In this document: in pieces, positions 1 to 8,339 of the stretch
Position numbering within the stretch: position 1 is the stretch's first letter
Layout of the letters: every line of letters starts with the position of its first letter
Assembly (NCBI GenBank): GCA_964612485.1
Contig: CAZTFF010000020.1
Location: 33,201 to 97,200, forward strand
Source: JAFGNV01 sp964612485
Lineage (GTDB): Bacteria; Chloroflexota; Anaerolineae; 4572-78; J111
DNA: 64,000 bases
Direction of reading: 5' to 3'
Notes under the pieces: generated by a model
Database searches by the model: none
The model's input: the letters and a program-made list of their open reading frames with translations, nothing else
What the model was told of the DNA's origin: nothing
Made by a program: the position numbers and the translations under genes

Positions 1-1
1 C

Positions 2-967
2 GATTTTACATCGAATGTCGGCCTCTCACACGTAGTGGGGCTGCCGCCCAAAGGCACGCACGCCCACAGTATGGTGCAAATTTTTATGGCCCTGGGCATG
101 GGCGAGTTGGAAGCCTTCCGCGCCTACGCCGAGGTGTACCCCGATGACTGCCTGCTGCTGGTGGATACCATCGACACCCTGGAAAGCGGCGTGCCTCACG
201 CCATCACCGTTTTCGAAGAGCTACGCCGCAACGGGCACCAACCGGTTGGCATCCGGCTGGATTCCGGCGATCTGGCGTACCTCAGCATTCACGCCGCCAA
301 AATGCTCAATGAGGCCGGCTTTCCCGATGCCTCTATCGTGCTCTCCAATGACCTGGACGAACTGATCATCTGGCAGATACTGACCCAGATCAACCAGGAA
401 GCCAAACGCTTTGGCGTTGACCCGGACCATTTGCGCCAACGGCTGGTATACGGCGTGGGCACGCGGCTGATCACCTCGCACGGCGCGTCGTCGTTGGGTG
501 GGGTCTACAAGCTGGTGGCCGTTTGCGACCAGGGCAACTGGATACCGGCCATCAAAATTTCTGAAAATCCCGAAAAAACCCCCAATCCCGGCCACAAGCA
601 TGTCTGGCGCTTGTACGATGAACGCGGCCACGCCACCGCAGATTTATTGAGCCTGGATGATGAGAACCCGCGAGAGATGAATTCTATCTTCTTACAACAC
701 GTTTCCGATCACACCAAACACCGGAAATTGAAGCGCGCAGAAATCACAGATATTGAACCCTTACTGGTTGATGTATGGGATCAGGGCCGTTTACTGCTTG
801 ATCTGCCCCCCTTACACACCCTCCGTCAACGCCGCCAAAAAGATTTAGAACGGCTGGATACCGGCGTCAAGCGAATTATGAACCCGCACATCTACCACGT
901 GTCGCTCACCCGGCGTCTGTGGGAGCGCAAACAACGGTTGATCGAATCGACCAAAGACGCTTCATGA
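2..967 (+). CDS. pncB: nicotinate phosphoribosyltransferase, 5' end outside window
   Basis: The reading frame is open from base 2, so the N-terminus (roughly a quarter of a normal 440-490 residue enzyme) lies upstream of the window; the GTG at 35 is internal. The product joins nicotinate to PRPP to make nicotinate mononucleotide in NAD salvage, in the cytosol. Family hallmarks visible are TSNV followed by GLPPKGTHAHS, the RLDSGDLAYLS strand of the phosphoribosyl-binding barrel, and GVGTRLITSHGASSLGGVYKL. The C-terminal extension (KRAEITDIEPLLVDVW) fits the longer bacterial PncB form. A nicotinamidase-like gene sits at 3405, which supports a salvage role. A hairpin followed by a T-run lies about 80 bases after the stop. 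Confidence 0.93.
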   Translation, partial: DFTSNVGLSHVVGLPPKGTHAHSMVQIFMALGMGELEAFRAYAEVYPDDCLLLVDTIDTLESGVPHAITVFEELRRNGHQPVGIRLDSGDLAYLSIHAAKMLNEAGFPDASIVLSNDLDELIIWQILTQINQEAKRFGVDPDHLRQRLVYGVGTRLITSHGASSLGGVYKLVAVCDQGNWIPAIKISENPEKTPNPGHKHVWRLYDERGHATADLLSLDDENPREMNSIFLQHVSDHTKHRKLKRAEITDIEPLLVDVWDQGRLLLDLPPLHTLRQRRQKDLERLDTGVKRIMNPHIYHVSLTRRLWERKQRLIESTKDAS

Positions 968-972
968 AAAGG

Positions 973-1028
973 TCCGGCGTGTAACCCACCTGGGCGATGC
1001 TGTGAACCACCCAACCGAGTAAGCCGGA
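973..1028 (+). other. possible structured element sharing TAACCCACCTGGGC with 15.9 kb
   Basis: TCCGGC at 973-978 can pair perfectly with GCCGGA at 1023-1028. The 44-base loop carries TAACCCACCTGGGC and then CCCAA. The same loop motif recurs at 15917 and 15984 inside stems of different sequence. It lies just after the pncB stop and before a terminator hairpin, so it is either the 3' UTR of pncB or the leader of the PA14 gene. Function unknown. Confidence 0.35.
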
Positions 1029-1046
1029 GAATCATTTTCAACCTGC

Positions 1047-1080
1047 GAGGGCTATCTAAAGATAGCTCTCTTTTTATTTT
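1047..1080 (+). terminator. intrinsic terminator after pncB
   Basis: An 11-bp stem (1047-1057 with 1060-1070, one G-T pair) with a very short A-rich loop is followed at once by TTTTTATTTT. It stands about 80 bases beyond the pncB stop and would end the salvage-gene transcript or act as an attenuator in front of the PA14 gene. Confidence 0.65.
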
Positions 1081-1248
1081 AAAATCGCTCAAATTGGTAT
1101 GGGCAAAGCCTCATCAAAACGATACAATGAAATGAAAGAAACTTGATTGTGGCTAGATGAAGAAGTGGTTCTGGATTTAGGGGTTAGGGAGAAAACTACC
1201 CCCCCACCCCTAAATCCCATTTCCCCATTGTTTGAGGAGTTGATAGTT

Positions 1249-2787
1249 TTGAAACGCATATCTAAACCAACAGACGAAACAACCCAACAGTCGACACGAT
1301 CATCNNNNNNNNNNNNNNNNNNNNNNNNNNNNNNNNNNNNNNNNNNNNNNNNNNNNNNNNNNNNNNNNNNNNNNNNNNNNNNNNNNNNNNNNNNNNNNNN
1401 NNNNGGATCGACACGATCATCAGGATCGACACGATCATCAGGATCGACACGATCACCCAAAAAGCCAAAAACACCCGGCTGGATATGGCTTCTAGCCGCC
1501 TTTTCGCTGGTGATCTTTTTTGGCGGCATCATCGGCCTGCTGCTGTTAACGGAATTGGGGGCTTCAGCCGGCAGCATGATACAGCCCTTCGCCGCGGCCG
1601 ATACGCCAACCCCCGAGCTTGATCCCGCGATCCAACTGTTACCCGCTCAGGGCGATCCGGCTACCAACATTACCGTGACCGGCACCGGCTGGCAGCCCGA
1701 CGATATTGTAGCCGTCAGCCTCAAGAAAGCGCCCGAAGGCGAGCCGATTGTACTGGCCGATACAACCGCTGCCATCAACGAATCCGGCGCGTTCAGCCTT
1801 ACGTTTCCGCTGCCGGCGCTGGATTTCGAATGGACGGGGCGGCCCGTTATCCTGATTACCGTGCAATCGCAAACCACAAACGCCTCGGCGGTAGCCGAGT
1901 TTGAAATTGCCGCTACCCGCACGCCTACCCTTACCCCCACCGATTTGCCGACCCACACGCCCACGTTCACCCCAACCCCCATCCCCACCCCCACCGAACC
2001 TAACACGCCCACACCCGCGATAGGGTTGAACAGTTGGTACGGGGAATATTGGGCCAACCCGGTTGCTTCGGGCAGGCCGGCCCACATTGAGAATGTTCAG
2101 GAAATTAATTTTGAATGGGGCTACGGCGCGCCGGCGGCCAACCTGCCGGTGGATAATTTCTCGGCCCAATGGACCCGTCAGGTAATCTTCGAAGAAGGCT
2201 ATTACCGCTTCCAAATAGAAGCCAACGGCGGCGCCCGCTTCTGGCTCGATGGCCGCTTACTCATCGATAAGCAGCAAGCCAGCGCCACGTTTGAAGTGAG
2301 CAACCAGGCTGTTACCGCCGGGCTGCATCGCTTGCGCGTGGAATTTTACGAATACACCGGGCCGGCCAACATCCTTTTCAATTGGCGGGAAGTTGCGCCC
2401 ATACCCGATCCGGCCCCAACCTTCACCCCGCTGGCTACGGCAACACCTATCCCCACCTTTACGCCTACGTCCACTCCAACACCAAACTCCCAAACGGTTG
2501 CCTTGCAAGCAGCGAGGCAACATCTCGCCAGCTTAACCGGCCTGCCGGCCAGTGAAATCGAAGTGGTTTCAATAGAAGCCAGAGAGTGGCCCAACAGCCA
2601 ATTAGGCTGCCCCACCGAAGATGTGGCCGGCCTGCCGGTCATCACGCCCGGCTATCAGATTATTCTCGAGGCGCGCGGCCAGCAGTACGACTATCACACC
2701 GACGAGGAAGGCCGGGTGGTGTTGTGCGAGCCGGACCTCGCGGATAGAGGGGCAGAAGATCGACCGCCCACAGAAATTAATCCCTAA
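1249..2787 (+). CDS. PA14-domain membrane-anchored protein, interrupted by assembly gap
   Basis: The chosen TTG start at 1249 has GAGGAG about ten bases upstream; a TTG at 1147 in the same frame has no such site. The nominal 512 residues include about 34 undefined ones from the N-run, so the true length is unknown. Order: cytoplasmic head with GSTRSS repeats; transmembrane segment near residues 77-102 (GWIWLLAAFSLVIFF); a beta-sandwich-like part; a Thr/Pro linker; a PA14 domain near residues 263-381 (SWYGEYWAN to ILFNWRE); a second Thr/Pro linker; and a C-terminal domain with EWPNSQLGCP. PA14 domains usually bind glycans at the cell surface. The frame is open on both sides of the gap, but the gap length is arbitrary. 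Confidence 0.75.
   Translation: MKRISKPTDETTQQSTRSXXXXXXXXXXXXXXXXXXXXXXXXXXXXXXXXXXGSTRSSGSTRSSGSTRSPKKPKTPGWIWLLAAFSLVIFFGGIIGLLLLTELGASAGSMIQPFAAADTPTPELDPAIQLLPAQGDPATNITVTGTGWQPDDIVAVSLKKAPEGEPIVLADTTAAINESGAFSLTFPLPALDFEWTGRPVILITVQSQTTNASAVAEFEIAATRTPTLTPTDLPTHTPTFTPTPIPTPTEPNTPTPAIGLNSWYGEYWANPVASGRPAHIENVQEINFEWGYGAPAANLPVDNFSAQWTRQVIFEEGYYRFQIEANGGARFWLDGRLLIDKQQASATFEVSNQAVTAGLHRLRVEFYEYTGPANILFNWREVAPIPDPAPTFTPLATATPIPTFTPTSTPTPNSQTVALQAARQHLASLTGLPASEIEVVSIEAREWPNSQLGCPTEDVAGLPVITPGYQIILEARGQQYDYHTDEEGRVVLCEPDLADRGAEDRPPTEINP
1305..1404. other. assembly gap (100 N)
   Basis: Exactly 100 undefined bases, the conventional placeholder for a scaffold gap of unknown size. It lies inside the 18-bp tandem array, so repeat collapse is the likely reason. 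Confidence 0.98.
1405..1458 (+). repeat. 18-bp tandem repeat at gap edge
   Basis: Three consecutive units of GGATCGACACGATCATCA (the last ends in CCC) encode the hexapeptide GSTRSS, and a matching partial unit lies left of the gap at about 1292-1304. The array therefore probably spans the gap and its copy number is unknown. Confidence 0.9.
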
Positions 2788-2817
2788 ACCAAAGACCCGC
2801 ACCAGAGCGAAAAATTT

Positions 2818-3408
2818 ATGGTCCAAAACAGAACTGACATACTGAACAAGAAAGCTCAAAGCAGTAATGAGTTTACATTAAAAAACGGCCGCCCGGTGAC
2901 GATCCGTTCCATCCGGCCCGATGATGCTGATCGACTGGTACAATTATTCAACAAACTTTCGGAGCGCTGCAAACGGCTGCGTTTTCACGCTTCGGTAGAT
3001 CATTTATCACCACAGCAAATTCAAAAAGAGGCGGAAAACCTGGCCAATATCAACCCGCAACAAGATGCGGCGCTGGCAGGTACGTTGGAAGAAAATGGTA
3101 CGGAGCAAATTGTGGCGGTGGTCCGTTTCAGCCGGGCCAACCCCAGCGATCCAGTCGCCGAAATCGCCATGGTGGTCCGCGATGATCTTCAGCAGCAGGG
3201 ATTGGGTACTTATCTGACCCAAAAGATCACGCAAATGGCCCGCTCGATGGGCGTGCAAAAATTTGTCGCTTCTATTATTCCCGAAAATCATCCGGTCGTT
3301 CGGGTCTTTGAAAAATTGGGGCTGCCCACCCATCAAGATAGATTTATGGGTGAAACACAACTCACAGTTGATATCAAACCAACAAAGAATGAAGGAGATA
3401 AAAAATGA
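2818..3408 (+). CDS. GNAT-family N-acetyltransferase
   Basis: A 196-residue single-domain acetyltransferase. It opens with TIRSIRPDDADRLVQLFNKLSE, resembling the acetyltransferase part of protein lysine acetyltransferases (Pat/YfiQ type), and has the acetyl-CoA loop in VRDDLQQQGLGTYLTQKI, followed by IIPENHPVVRVFEKLG. No acyl-CoA synthetase domain is attached. It starts about 30 bases after the PA14 gene and overlaps the next gene by ATGA, so it is the first gene of a tightly packed forward cluster. The substrate cannot be told; a protein lysine is possible by resemblance only. Confidence 0.85.
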   Translation: MVQNRTDILNKKAQSSNEFTLKNGRPVTIRSIRPDDADRLVQLFNKLSERCKRLRFHASVDHLSPQQIQKEAENLANINPQQDAALAGTLEENGTEQIVAVVRFSRANPSDPVAEIAMVVRDDLQQQGLGTYLTQKITQMARSMGVQKFVASIIPENHPVVRVFEKLGLPTHQDRFMGETQLTVDIKPTKNEGDKK

Positions 3409-4031
3409 TTTTCCAATTTGTTCCCGGCGATACCGTTGAAGTTCCGGAAATTCCCTACAAAGAAGAAGTTGATCTGGACGCCAATAAAACCGCGCTGATC
3501 ATTGTGGATATGCAAAACGATTTTGTAAAGCCAGAGGGCCAGCTTGTGGTTCAGGCCGCCGAAGCCACGGTGCCGCATATCAAAACTTTACTGAAATCAG
3601 CCCGGAGTATGGGGATGCGTGTGGCCTTTACCCAGGATACTCACTTTGAAAACGATCTTGAGTGGGAAATTTGGCCGGAACACTGCCGCCGGGGATCGTG
3701 GGGGTGGGAAATTATCGAGGAACTCCAACCTCGCTCCGGCGAGTTGACCTGCCGCAAAAATCGCTACGACGGCTTTTACGGCACCTGGCTGGAACATTAT
3801 TTGAGCCGGGTCTGGCAGGTGGAACACCTGATCATTGTAGGCACTGTGGCCAACATTTGTGTGGCCCATACCGCCGCCTCGGCGGGGCTGCGCTGGTTCC
3901 ATATCGTTGTTCCTGCCGACGGCATTTCGGCCCAAACCGAATTTGACCAGGCGCTCACACTGCGCCAGGCCTCAACATTGTACGGCGGCGATGTGGTAAA
4001 AAGCGTACGGGATATTCAGTTTGACCGGTAA
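3405..4031 (+). CDS. pncA: isochorismatase-family hydrolase, probable nicotinamidase
   Basis: 208 residues; start at ATG 3405 behind GAAGGAGAT, overlapping the acetyltransferase stop. The cysteine hydrolase triad is visible: Asp35 (IIVDMQNDF), Lys118 (CRKNRYDGF) and Cys152 (TVANICVAH). Metal-site residues typical of nicotinamidases are also present: Asp78 and His80 in TQDTH and His93 in WPEHC, whereas plain isochorismatases lack this trio. The likely reaction is nicotinamide to nicotinate, which feeds the PncB product encoded 2.4 kb upstream. Other amide substrates remain possible. The symbol is an inference from these residues and the neighbour. Confidence 0.75.
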   Translation: MIFQFVPGDTVEVPEIPYKEEVDLDANKTALIIVDMQNDFVKPEGQLVVQAAEATVPHIKTLLKSARSMGMRVAFTQDTHFENDLEWEIWPEHCRRGSWGWEIIEELQPRSGELTCRKNRYDGFYGTWLEHYLSRVWQVEHLIIVGTVANICVAHTAASAGLRWFHIVVPADGISAQTEFDQALTLRQASTLYGGDVVKSVRDIQFDR

Positions 4032-4076
4032 ACGATCCAGGCAAACCAATTACGATCAGCTTGAAAAAAGTTAAAA

Positions 4077-4580
4077 ATGGAATCGATTTCATCCCAAATC
4101 ATACAATTACAAGTACTTTTCCGGGTAGGGCTGGCCGCTATTTTGGGCGCGATTATTGGCCTGGAACGTGAGTTGGCCGATAAGCCGGCCGGCCTGCGCA
4201 CCCACGGGCTGATGGGTGGAGCCGCAGCTCTACTGGTTGCGCTTAGCGATGTCGCTGCCAATCATTTTGTGTTAGACCTGGGAAGCGCTGTCATTCGCGC
4301 CGATCCGATCCGTATTATGGAAGCCGTTGTGACAGGGGTGGCTTTTCTGGGCGCGGGCACCATTATTCGCCATGGTCCAAAAAATCAGGTAGAAGGATTG
4401 ACCACCGCCGCCTCTATTTTGGTGGCCGCCGCGGTGGGCATCGGGGTGGCTTTACGGCAGTGGGTGTTAGCCATCGGGGTAACGCTGTTGGTTCTGGTCA
4501 TTCTGCGCGGGCTGGGTATGGTGGAGCGCTGGCTGGTCTATAAGAAACTGGGTAGACAACAACCTTCTTCTGAGGAATAA
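4077..4580 (+). CDS. MgtC/SapB family membrane protein
   Basis: A 167-residue membrane protein with the family signature FRVGLAAILGAIIGLERELADKPAGLRTH, then MGGAAALLVALSD and GAGTIIRHG, and about four to five transmembrane segments. It has only the MgtC membrane domain and lacks the C-terminal ACT-like domain of some homologues. MgtC proteins are linked to growth at low magnesium and modulation of ATP synthase; the role here is unknown. It lies 45 bases after the pncA-like gene and 7 bases before the YihY gene. Confidence 0.88.
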   Translation: MESISSQIIQLQVLFRVGLAAILGAIIGLERELADKPAGLRTHGLMGGAAALLVALSDVAANHFVLDLGSAVIRADPIRIMEAVVTGVAFLGAGTIIRHGPKNQVEGLTTAASILVAAAVGIGVALRQWVLAIGVTLLVLVILRGLGMVERWLVYKKLGRQQPSSEE

Positions 4581-4587
4581 ACAACCT

Positions 4588-5466
4588 GTGAAAGAACTCA
4601 TAGAAACATTCAAAACCGGCTATAAGAAACTTGATGAGCGCAGCGGCGGATTTTTCAGTTTGATCGCAGAGACGATCAAAAATTTCAACGATACGCAATC
4701 GCCGCAGGCCGCGGCGGCCATGGCTTATTTTGCCCTGTTTTCGCTGTTTCCCCTGTTGTTATTGATTATTTCTACCGGCAGTTTCATTTTAGAAAGAGAC
4801 GTGGTGCAGCAGCAGGTATCGCAGGCGGTGGCCGAAAATTTACCCGGCGCTCAGAATTTGATTCAACAGAATATTGAACGAGTGTTGGACCTGCGCGGGC
4901 CGGTGAGCATTGTGGGCCTGGTGGGGCTGCTCTGGGCAGCAAGTGGCGTATTCAATACGCTGGCCTTTAACATCAACAAAGCCTGGTCTGAGTCTGATGT
5001 ACGCAATTTTTTAAAACGCCGGCTGGTCGCGCTCAGTATTGTGGGCGTGCTGGCCGGGCTACTGATCCTGTCGGTGCTGTCCACGTTTGTCACCAATATT
5101 TTGGCCGAATTTAGTGTGCCCCTGGGAACAGGTATAAACATCTACCAAACCGACTTATGGCAAATCTGGACCAATCTGCTGCCAATTTTGTTGAGGCTGG
5201 CGCTTTTTTGGGGATTATACCGGTGGGTTCCCAACGCCCACGTCAGCGGGGCGGCGGCCTTTTGGGGGGCTGTAGTGGCCACCATCGGCTGGGAACTGGC
5301 GACCAGCGGCTTTGCTTTTTTCCTGAGCAGCGGCCTGGCCCGTTACGAGATCGTTTACGGCTCGTTGGGGACCATTGTGGCCCTTATGTTTTGGATTTAT
5401 CTGGGCAGCTTGATAACGTTGTTTGGCGCGCATCTAAGCTCGACACTTACGCAACGCCAAAGCTGA
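4588..5466 (+). CDS. YihY/virulence factor BrkB family membrane protein
   Basis: 292 residues; GTG start at 4588 with GAGGAA about ten bases upstream, inside the end of mgtC. Family features are DTQSPQAAAAMAYFALFSLFPLLLLIIS, the central GLLWAASGVFNTLAFNINKAWSE and, near the end, YGSLGTIVALMFWIYLGSLITLFGAHL. Six transmembrane helices are expected. The family was once annotated as RNase BN and has no settled function. The downstream gene begins 28 bases after the stop. Confidence 0.9.
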   Translation: MKELIETFKTGYKKLDERSGGFFSLIAETIKNFNDTQSPQAAAAMAYFALFSLFPLLLLIISTGSFILERDVVQQQVSQAVAENLPGAQNLIQQNIERVLDLRGPVSIVGLVGLLWAASGVFNTLAFNINKAWSESDVRNFLKRRLVALSIVGVLAGLLILSVLSTFVTNILAEFSVPLGTGINIYQTDLWQIWTNLLPILLRLALFWGLYRWVPNAHVSGAAAFWGAVVATIGWELATSGFAFFLSSGLARYEIVYGSLGTIVALMFWIYLGSLITLFGAHLSSTLTQRQS

Positions 5467-5494
5467 CCAACTCAGCGGAAGGTAATGAGGCAAA

Positions 5495-5944
5495 ATGAGT
5501 ACACAAAACACAGAAAAAACAGATGAAACGGTAGCTCAGATTCGAGAAACCATCAATCGTCCGGAAGTTCGAGAGACCTGGCAAGAAGTAACCCAGGTAA
5601 ACAAAGCCAATGTCAATACGCAAGAACGATTCGCCTCGATTTTGGGAGGCAGTGCTTTGGTCTTTTATGGCCTGCTGCGGCGATCTCCCTGGGGCCTCAA
5701 CGCGCTGCTGGCCGGCGGTTACCTGTTGTATCGCGGAATTACCGGCTACTGCCCGGCCTACAACAAGCTGGGGATCAATACGCTCAGTATCGAGGAACAA
5801 CAGCAGCTCCGGACCGGCGCGGCATCCGGAGAACGGATCGATAGACCGAACCCAGGCCCGGAACATACCATTGAACCGGCAGATACCACCGACGAAAAAC
5901 TGTGGGAAACATTTCCGGCCAGCGATCCGCCCGCCTCGTGGTAA
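5495..5944 (+). CDS. DUF2892-containing membrane protein
   Basis: 149 residues. After a polar N-terminus, residues about 45-85 form the DUF2892 unit: two hydrophobic segments ending in GITGYCPAYNKLGI, where the CPxYxxLGI motif is diagnostic. The C-terminus is polar and ends in TTDEKLWETFPASDPPASW, a tail often seen in small stress proteins. Start ATG 5495 is preceded by GGAAGGTAATGAGG. Function unknown; it is flanked by membrane transport and stress-type genes in the same direction. Confidence 0.8.
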   Translation: MSTQNTEKTDETVAQIRETINRPEVRETWQEVTQVNKANVNTQERFASILGGSALVFYGLLRRSPWGLNALLAGGYLLYRGITGYCPAYNKLGINTLSIEEQQQLRTGAASGERIDRPNPGPEHTIEPADTTDEKLWETFPASDPPASW

Positions 5945-5970
5945 TCGATTAGATCAAAGGACCGACAAGA

Positions 5971-6870
5971 TTGAGCCACCAGCACTCTCATCCCAATCAC
6001 GAGGCACAAAATCTCAAAATTGCCTTTTTCCTCAACTTTGGTTTTACCCTTTTAGAAATTGTGGGCGGCCTGTGGACCAACAGTATCGCCATTGTGGCCG
6101 ACGCCCTGCATGATCTGGGCGATAGCGTTTCTTTGGGACTGGCCTGGTTCTTAGAAGGATACGCTCAAAAACAGGAAGACGTCGCGTATTCTTACGGCTA
6201 CCGGCGTTATTCTCTACTGGGCGCGCTGGCCAACACCCTGGTTCTGATTGCCGGCGCGCTCTTTGTTCTGTCCGAAGCTGTTCCGCGCCTGCTCGACCCG
6301 CAGCCGGCCAACGCCGCCGGTATGGTTGGCTTTGCCGTTGTGGGCATCCTGGTAAACGGCGCGGCGGTGTTGCGGCTCAAAAAAGGGGAGTCGTTGAATA
6401 CGCAGATAGTCACCTGGCATTTGCTGGAAGACGTTTTGGGCTGGGTGGCCCTCCTGATCGTGAGTATCGTGCTGTTGTTCACCAATTTCTATATTCTCGA
6501 TCCCATTCTCTCCCTCTTAATCACCCTCTACGTGCTGTACAATGTCATCAAAAATCTCAGAAAGACACTGGCGATTTTTCTCCAGGCCGTGCCGGAAGGC
6601 ATAAACCTGGCCAAGATTAAACAAAGAATCAGGGATATCGACACCGTACAGTCGGTTCACCATACCCACATTTGGTCGCTGGATGGAGACCACCACGTGC
6701 TCACCACGCACGTGGTGGTTGCAGATAAGGCCACCAAGGAACAAATTCTAGAGGTAAAAAGAAACGTCCTCCACCAGGCTGAATCCAAAGCCTTTTCCCA
6801 CGTGACCATTGAAATTGAATACGAGCACGAAAATTGCCGGATGAAACCTCAACCCGAATCAGCCGGTTGA
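5971..6870 (+). CDS. cation diffusion facilitator family metal transporter
   Basis: 299 residues, CzcD-like. The TTG start at 5971 gives a His-rich N-terminus (MSHQHSHPNHE). The transport-site pairs are present in transmembrane helix 2 (ADALHDLGD) and helix 5 (WHLLEDVLGW). Six transmembrane segments precede a cytosolic domain with VHHTHIWSLDGDHHVLTTHVV. The protein should export Zn2+ or a related divalent ion by proton antiport. It ends convergently with the next reverse gene, the two coding ends overlapping by 12 bases. Confidence 0.92.
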   Translation: MSHQHSHPNHEAQNLKIAFFLNFGFTLLEIVGGLWTNSIAIVADALHDLGDSVSLGLAWFLEGYAQKQEDVAYSYGYRRYSLLGALANTLVLIAGALFVLSEAVPRLLDPQPANAAGMVGFAVVGILVNGAAVLRLKKGESLNTQIVTWHLLEDVLGWVALLIVSIVLLFTNFYILDPILSLLITLYVLYNVIKNLRKTLAIFLQAVPEGINLAKIKQRIRDIDTVQSVHHTHIWSLDGDHHVLTTHVVVADKATKEQILEVKRNVLHQAESKAFSHVTIEIEYEHENCRMKPQPESAG

Positions 6871-7377
6871 GTTTGATTCCCGACCAAGGCGGCGGTACCA
6901 CCAGATCAGCACGCTGAAGGCCAAAAAGCCGGCCAAAATCCAACTGGCCCAGTAATCCAGGGGGACGGGAAATTTGCCGGGATATTCGGCATGCTGTTTG
7001 CGCCGGTGGAGTTCTTTTACAAACGCGCCGGCGGCCACCGGGTTATCAATTTCACCCATCGCAAAGATAAGAGGCGCCAACCGCAGCCCGCCGGAACGAT
7101 TCCAGGCGATGACGCGCAGGCTGCCCTCTTCGGTACTCGCGTCCACATCGGCAATGTTAAAGGGTTGGGTGCCCCGCTCTAACAGGGAGATGACCACCGG
7201 TTTAAGCCAGGCGCTTGAGCCGGCTTCGTCACCTTCTTCCGATTGTAGCGCGCGTTCAATGTGTTCCATCGGCGCGCCTAACTCAACCGACATATTTTCA
7301 TCGTACAGCGTAAACGTTATCACCTGGGCCGGGTCACTCACGCTGCGGGCGGTGTAAGTATACGTCTTTTTATCCAT
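6859..7377 (-). CDS. unrecognised tail-anchored protein
   Basis: 172 residues from ATG 7377, which has AGGAAG at proper spacing; an in-frame start 7 codons earlier lacks support. The soluble part starts MDKKTYTYTARSVSDPAQVITFTLYDENMSVEL and is followed near residues 148-166 by one transmembrane segment (WASWILAGFLAFSVLIWWYRR), so a cytosolic domain anchored at its C-terminus is likely. No family was recognised. It sits 77 bases downstream of the PRC-barrel gene and overlaps the CDF gene tail. Confidence 0.65.
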   Translation of the reverse strand: MDKKTYTYTARSVSDPAQVITFTLYDENMSVELGAPMEHIERALQSEEGDEAGSSAWLKPVVISLLERGTQPFNIADVDASTEEGSLRVIAWNRSGGLRLAPLIFAMGEIDNPVAAGAFVKELHRRKQHAEYPGKFPVPLDYWASWILAGFLAFSVLIWWYRRLGRESNSTG

Positions 7378-7454
7378 TTTTTGCTTCCTGCCTTTCACAA
7401 TTCGTTTCTGTTTTTTTCATTCCAACCTCAGGGCCGTCCGGCAGAGGCCTGCCA

Positions 7455-8138
7455 TTACGCAATTTTGGGAACACTTTCATCTGAAACATTTTCACCCTCG
7501 TCCATCTCTGGCGCGTCTACTGCCGTTTCAACCGGAAGCGGTTCTTCTGACGGGGTGTTTATGATTTCGTGCGTTTCCGTATTTACAACCTCTGCTGTGT
7601 CGGCGCCGACAGCCTCGACCGGTTCCGCCTCAATGATCTCGGCCATATCCACGATCAACACATCCTGGCCCAGAGAGCGGGTGGCTTCGACGCCGATTCG
7701 TTTTGATTGCGCGGGCGGCCCCTGAACAAAGACGCGGCCCAGATCATACCCTACCAATTGGCCTTGAAGATCGATGACCACATCGTTGAGTTGGCCGATA
7801 CGGGTGCCATCGGCGCTGATGACGTCTCGCCCTTTGATCTTCTCTGAGACACTGACCCATTGATCGCTGCCGGGCAGTTCTTCGATGTTGGTAATTACAT
7901 CGGGCCGGCTGACCAGGACCACATCCTGCCCCCAAACCTGCACCTCGCTGCCCGGAATCGCTTCGGTTTTACGATCAAACTTCAACATGCGGCCCAGACC
8001 GCTTTCAGACGTTACCAGGGCGGCCACGCGCAGCGCGCCGGGGTCAAGCATCACATCTTCAACTTTGGCAATAATTTGGCCGTTGGTTACACTCACAATC
8101 GATTTGCCGTGTAACTCCCGGCTCAGACACGTCGTCAT
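7455..8138 (-). CDS. PRC-barrel domain protein with acidic tail
   Basis: 227 residues; ATG 8138 preceded by AAAGGATAGATAA. Two PRC-barrel-like units are visible: residues about 7-80 (LHGKSIVSVTNGQIIAKVEDVMLDPG) and about 95-165 (IKGRDVISADGTRIGQLNDVVIDLQG). The last 60 residues are rich in Glu, Val and Pro and look disordered. PRC barrels occur in photosynthetic reaction centre H subunits and in RimM and act as binding or assembly modules. It differs clearly from the three close double-barrel paralogues at 10705, 14157 and 18557. Confidence 0.8.
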   Translation of the reverse strand: MTTCLSRELHGKSIVSVTNGQIIAKVEDVMLDPGALRVAALVTSESGLGRMLKFDRKTEAIPGSEVQVWGQDVVLVSRPDVITNIEELPGSDQWVSVSEKIKGRDVISADGTRIGQLNDVVIDLQGQLVGYDLGRVFVQGPPAQSKRIGVEATRSLGQDVLIVDMAEIIEAEPVEAVGADTAEVVNTETHEIINTPSEEPLPVETAVDAPEMDEGENVSDESVPKIA

Positions 8139-8159
8139 TTATCTATCCTTTCTTAAGCT

Positions 8160-8336
8160 AAGTTCAACTTTCTGTTTTTGCTAACGGACTGATTGATGAC
8201 CACCGACCACAGACGACAGGCCACTGTGAAAATTTGGTGGCCGGTGATCAGTTGTCAGTCGCCGGTGGTCTGATTATCAAGAACCAACTTCGATAACCAA
8301 TTCGAGATCAAATTAAAGAAATGCCCGTCAGCAAGT
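8160..8336. repeat. degenerate palindromic repeat, copy A (related to 20233-20382)
   Basis: This 200-base intergenic stretch contains GACCACCGAC near 8198 and GTCGCCGGTGGTC near 8258, which form a hairpin. Outer segments GCTAACGG (8180) and CCGTCAGC (8325) are near-inverted copies. The inner 150 bases align by eye with 20233-20382, including the end CCGTtAGCAAGTT. Probably a non-coding dispersed element. Confidence 0.65.
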
Positions 8337-8339
8337 TAT

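Noticed and set aside
1405..1458. 18-bp repeats taken as a possible CRISPR remnant
   Set aside because: Units are contiguous with no spacers and encode a continuous peptide.
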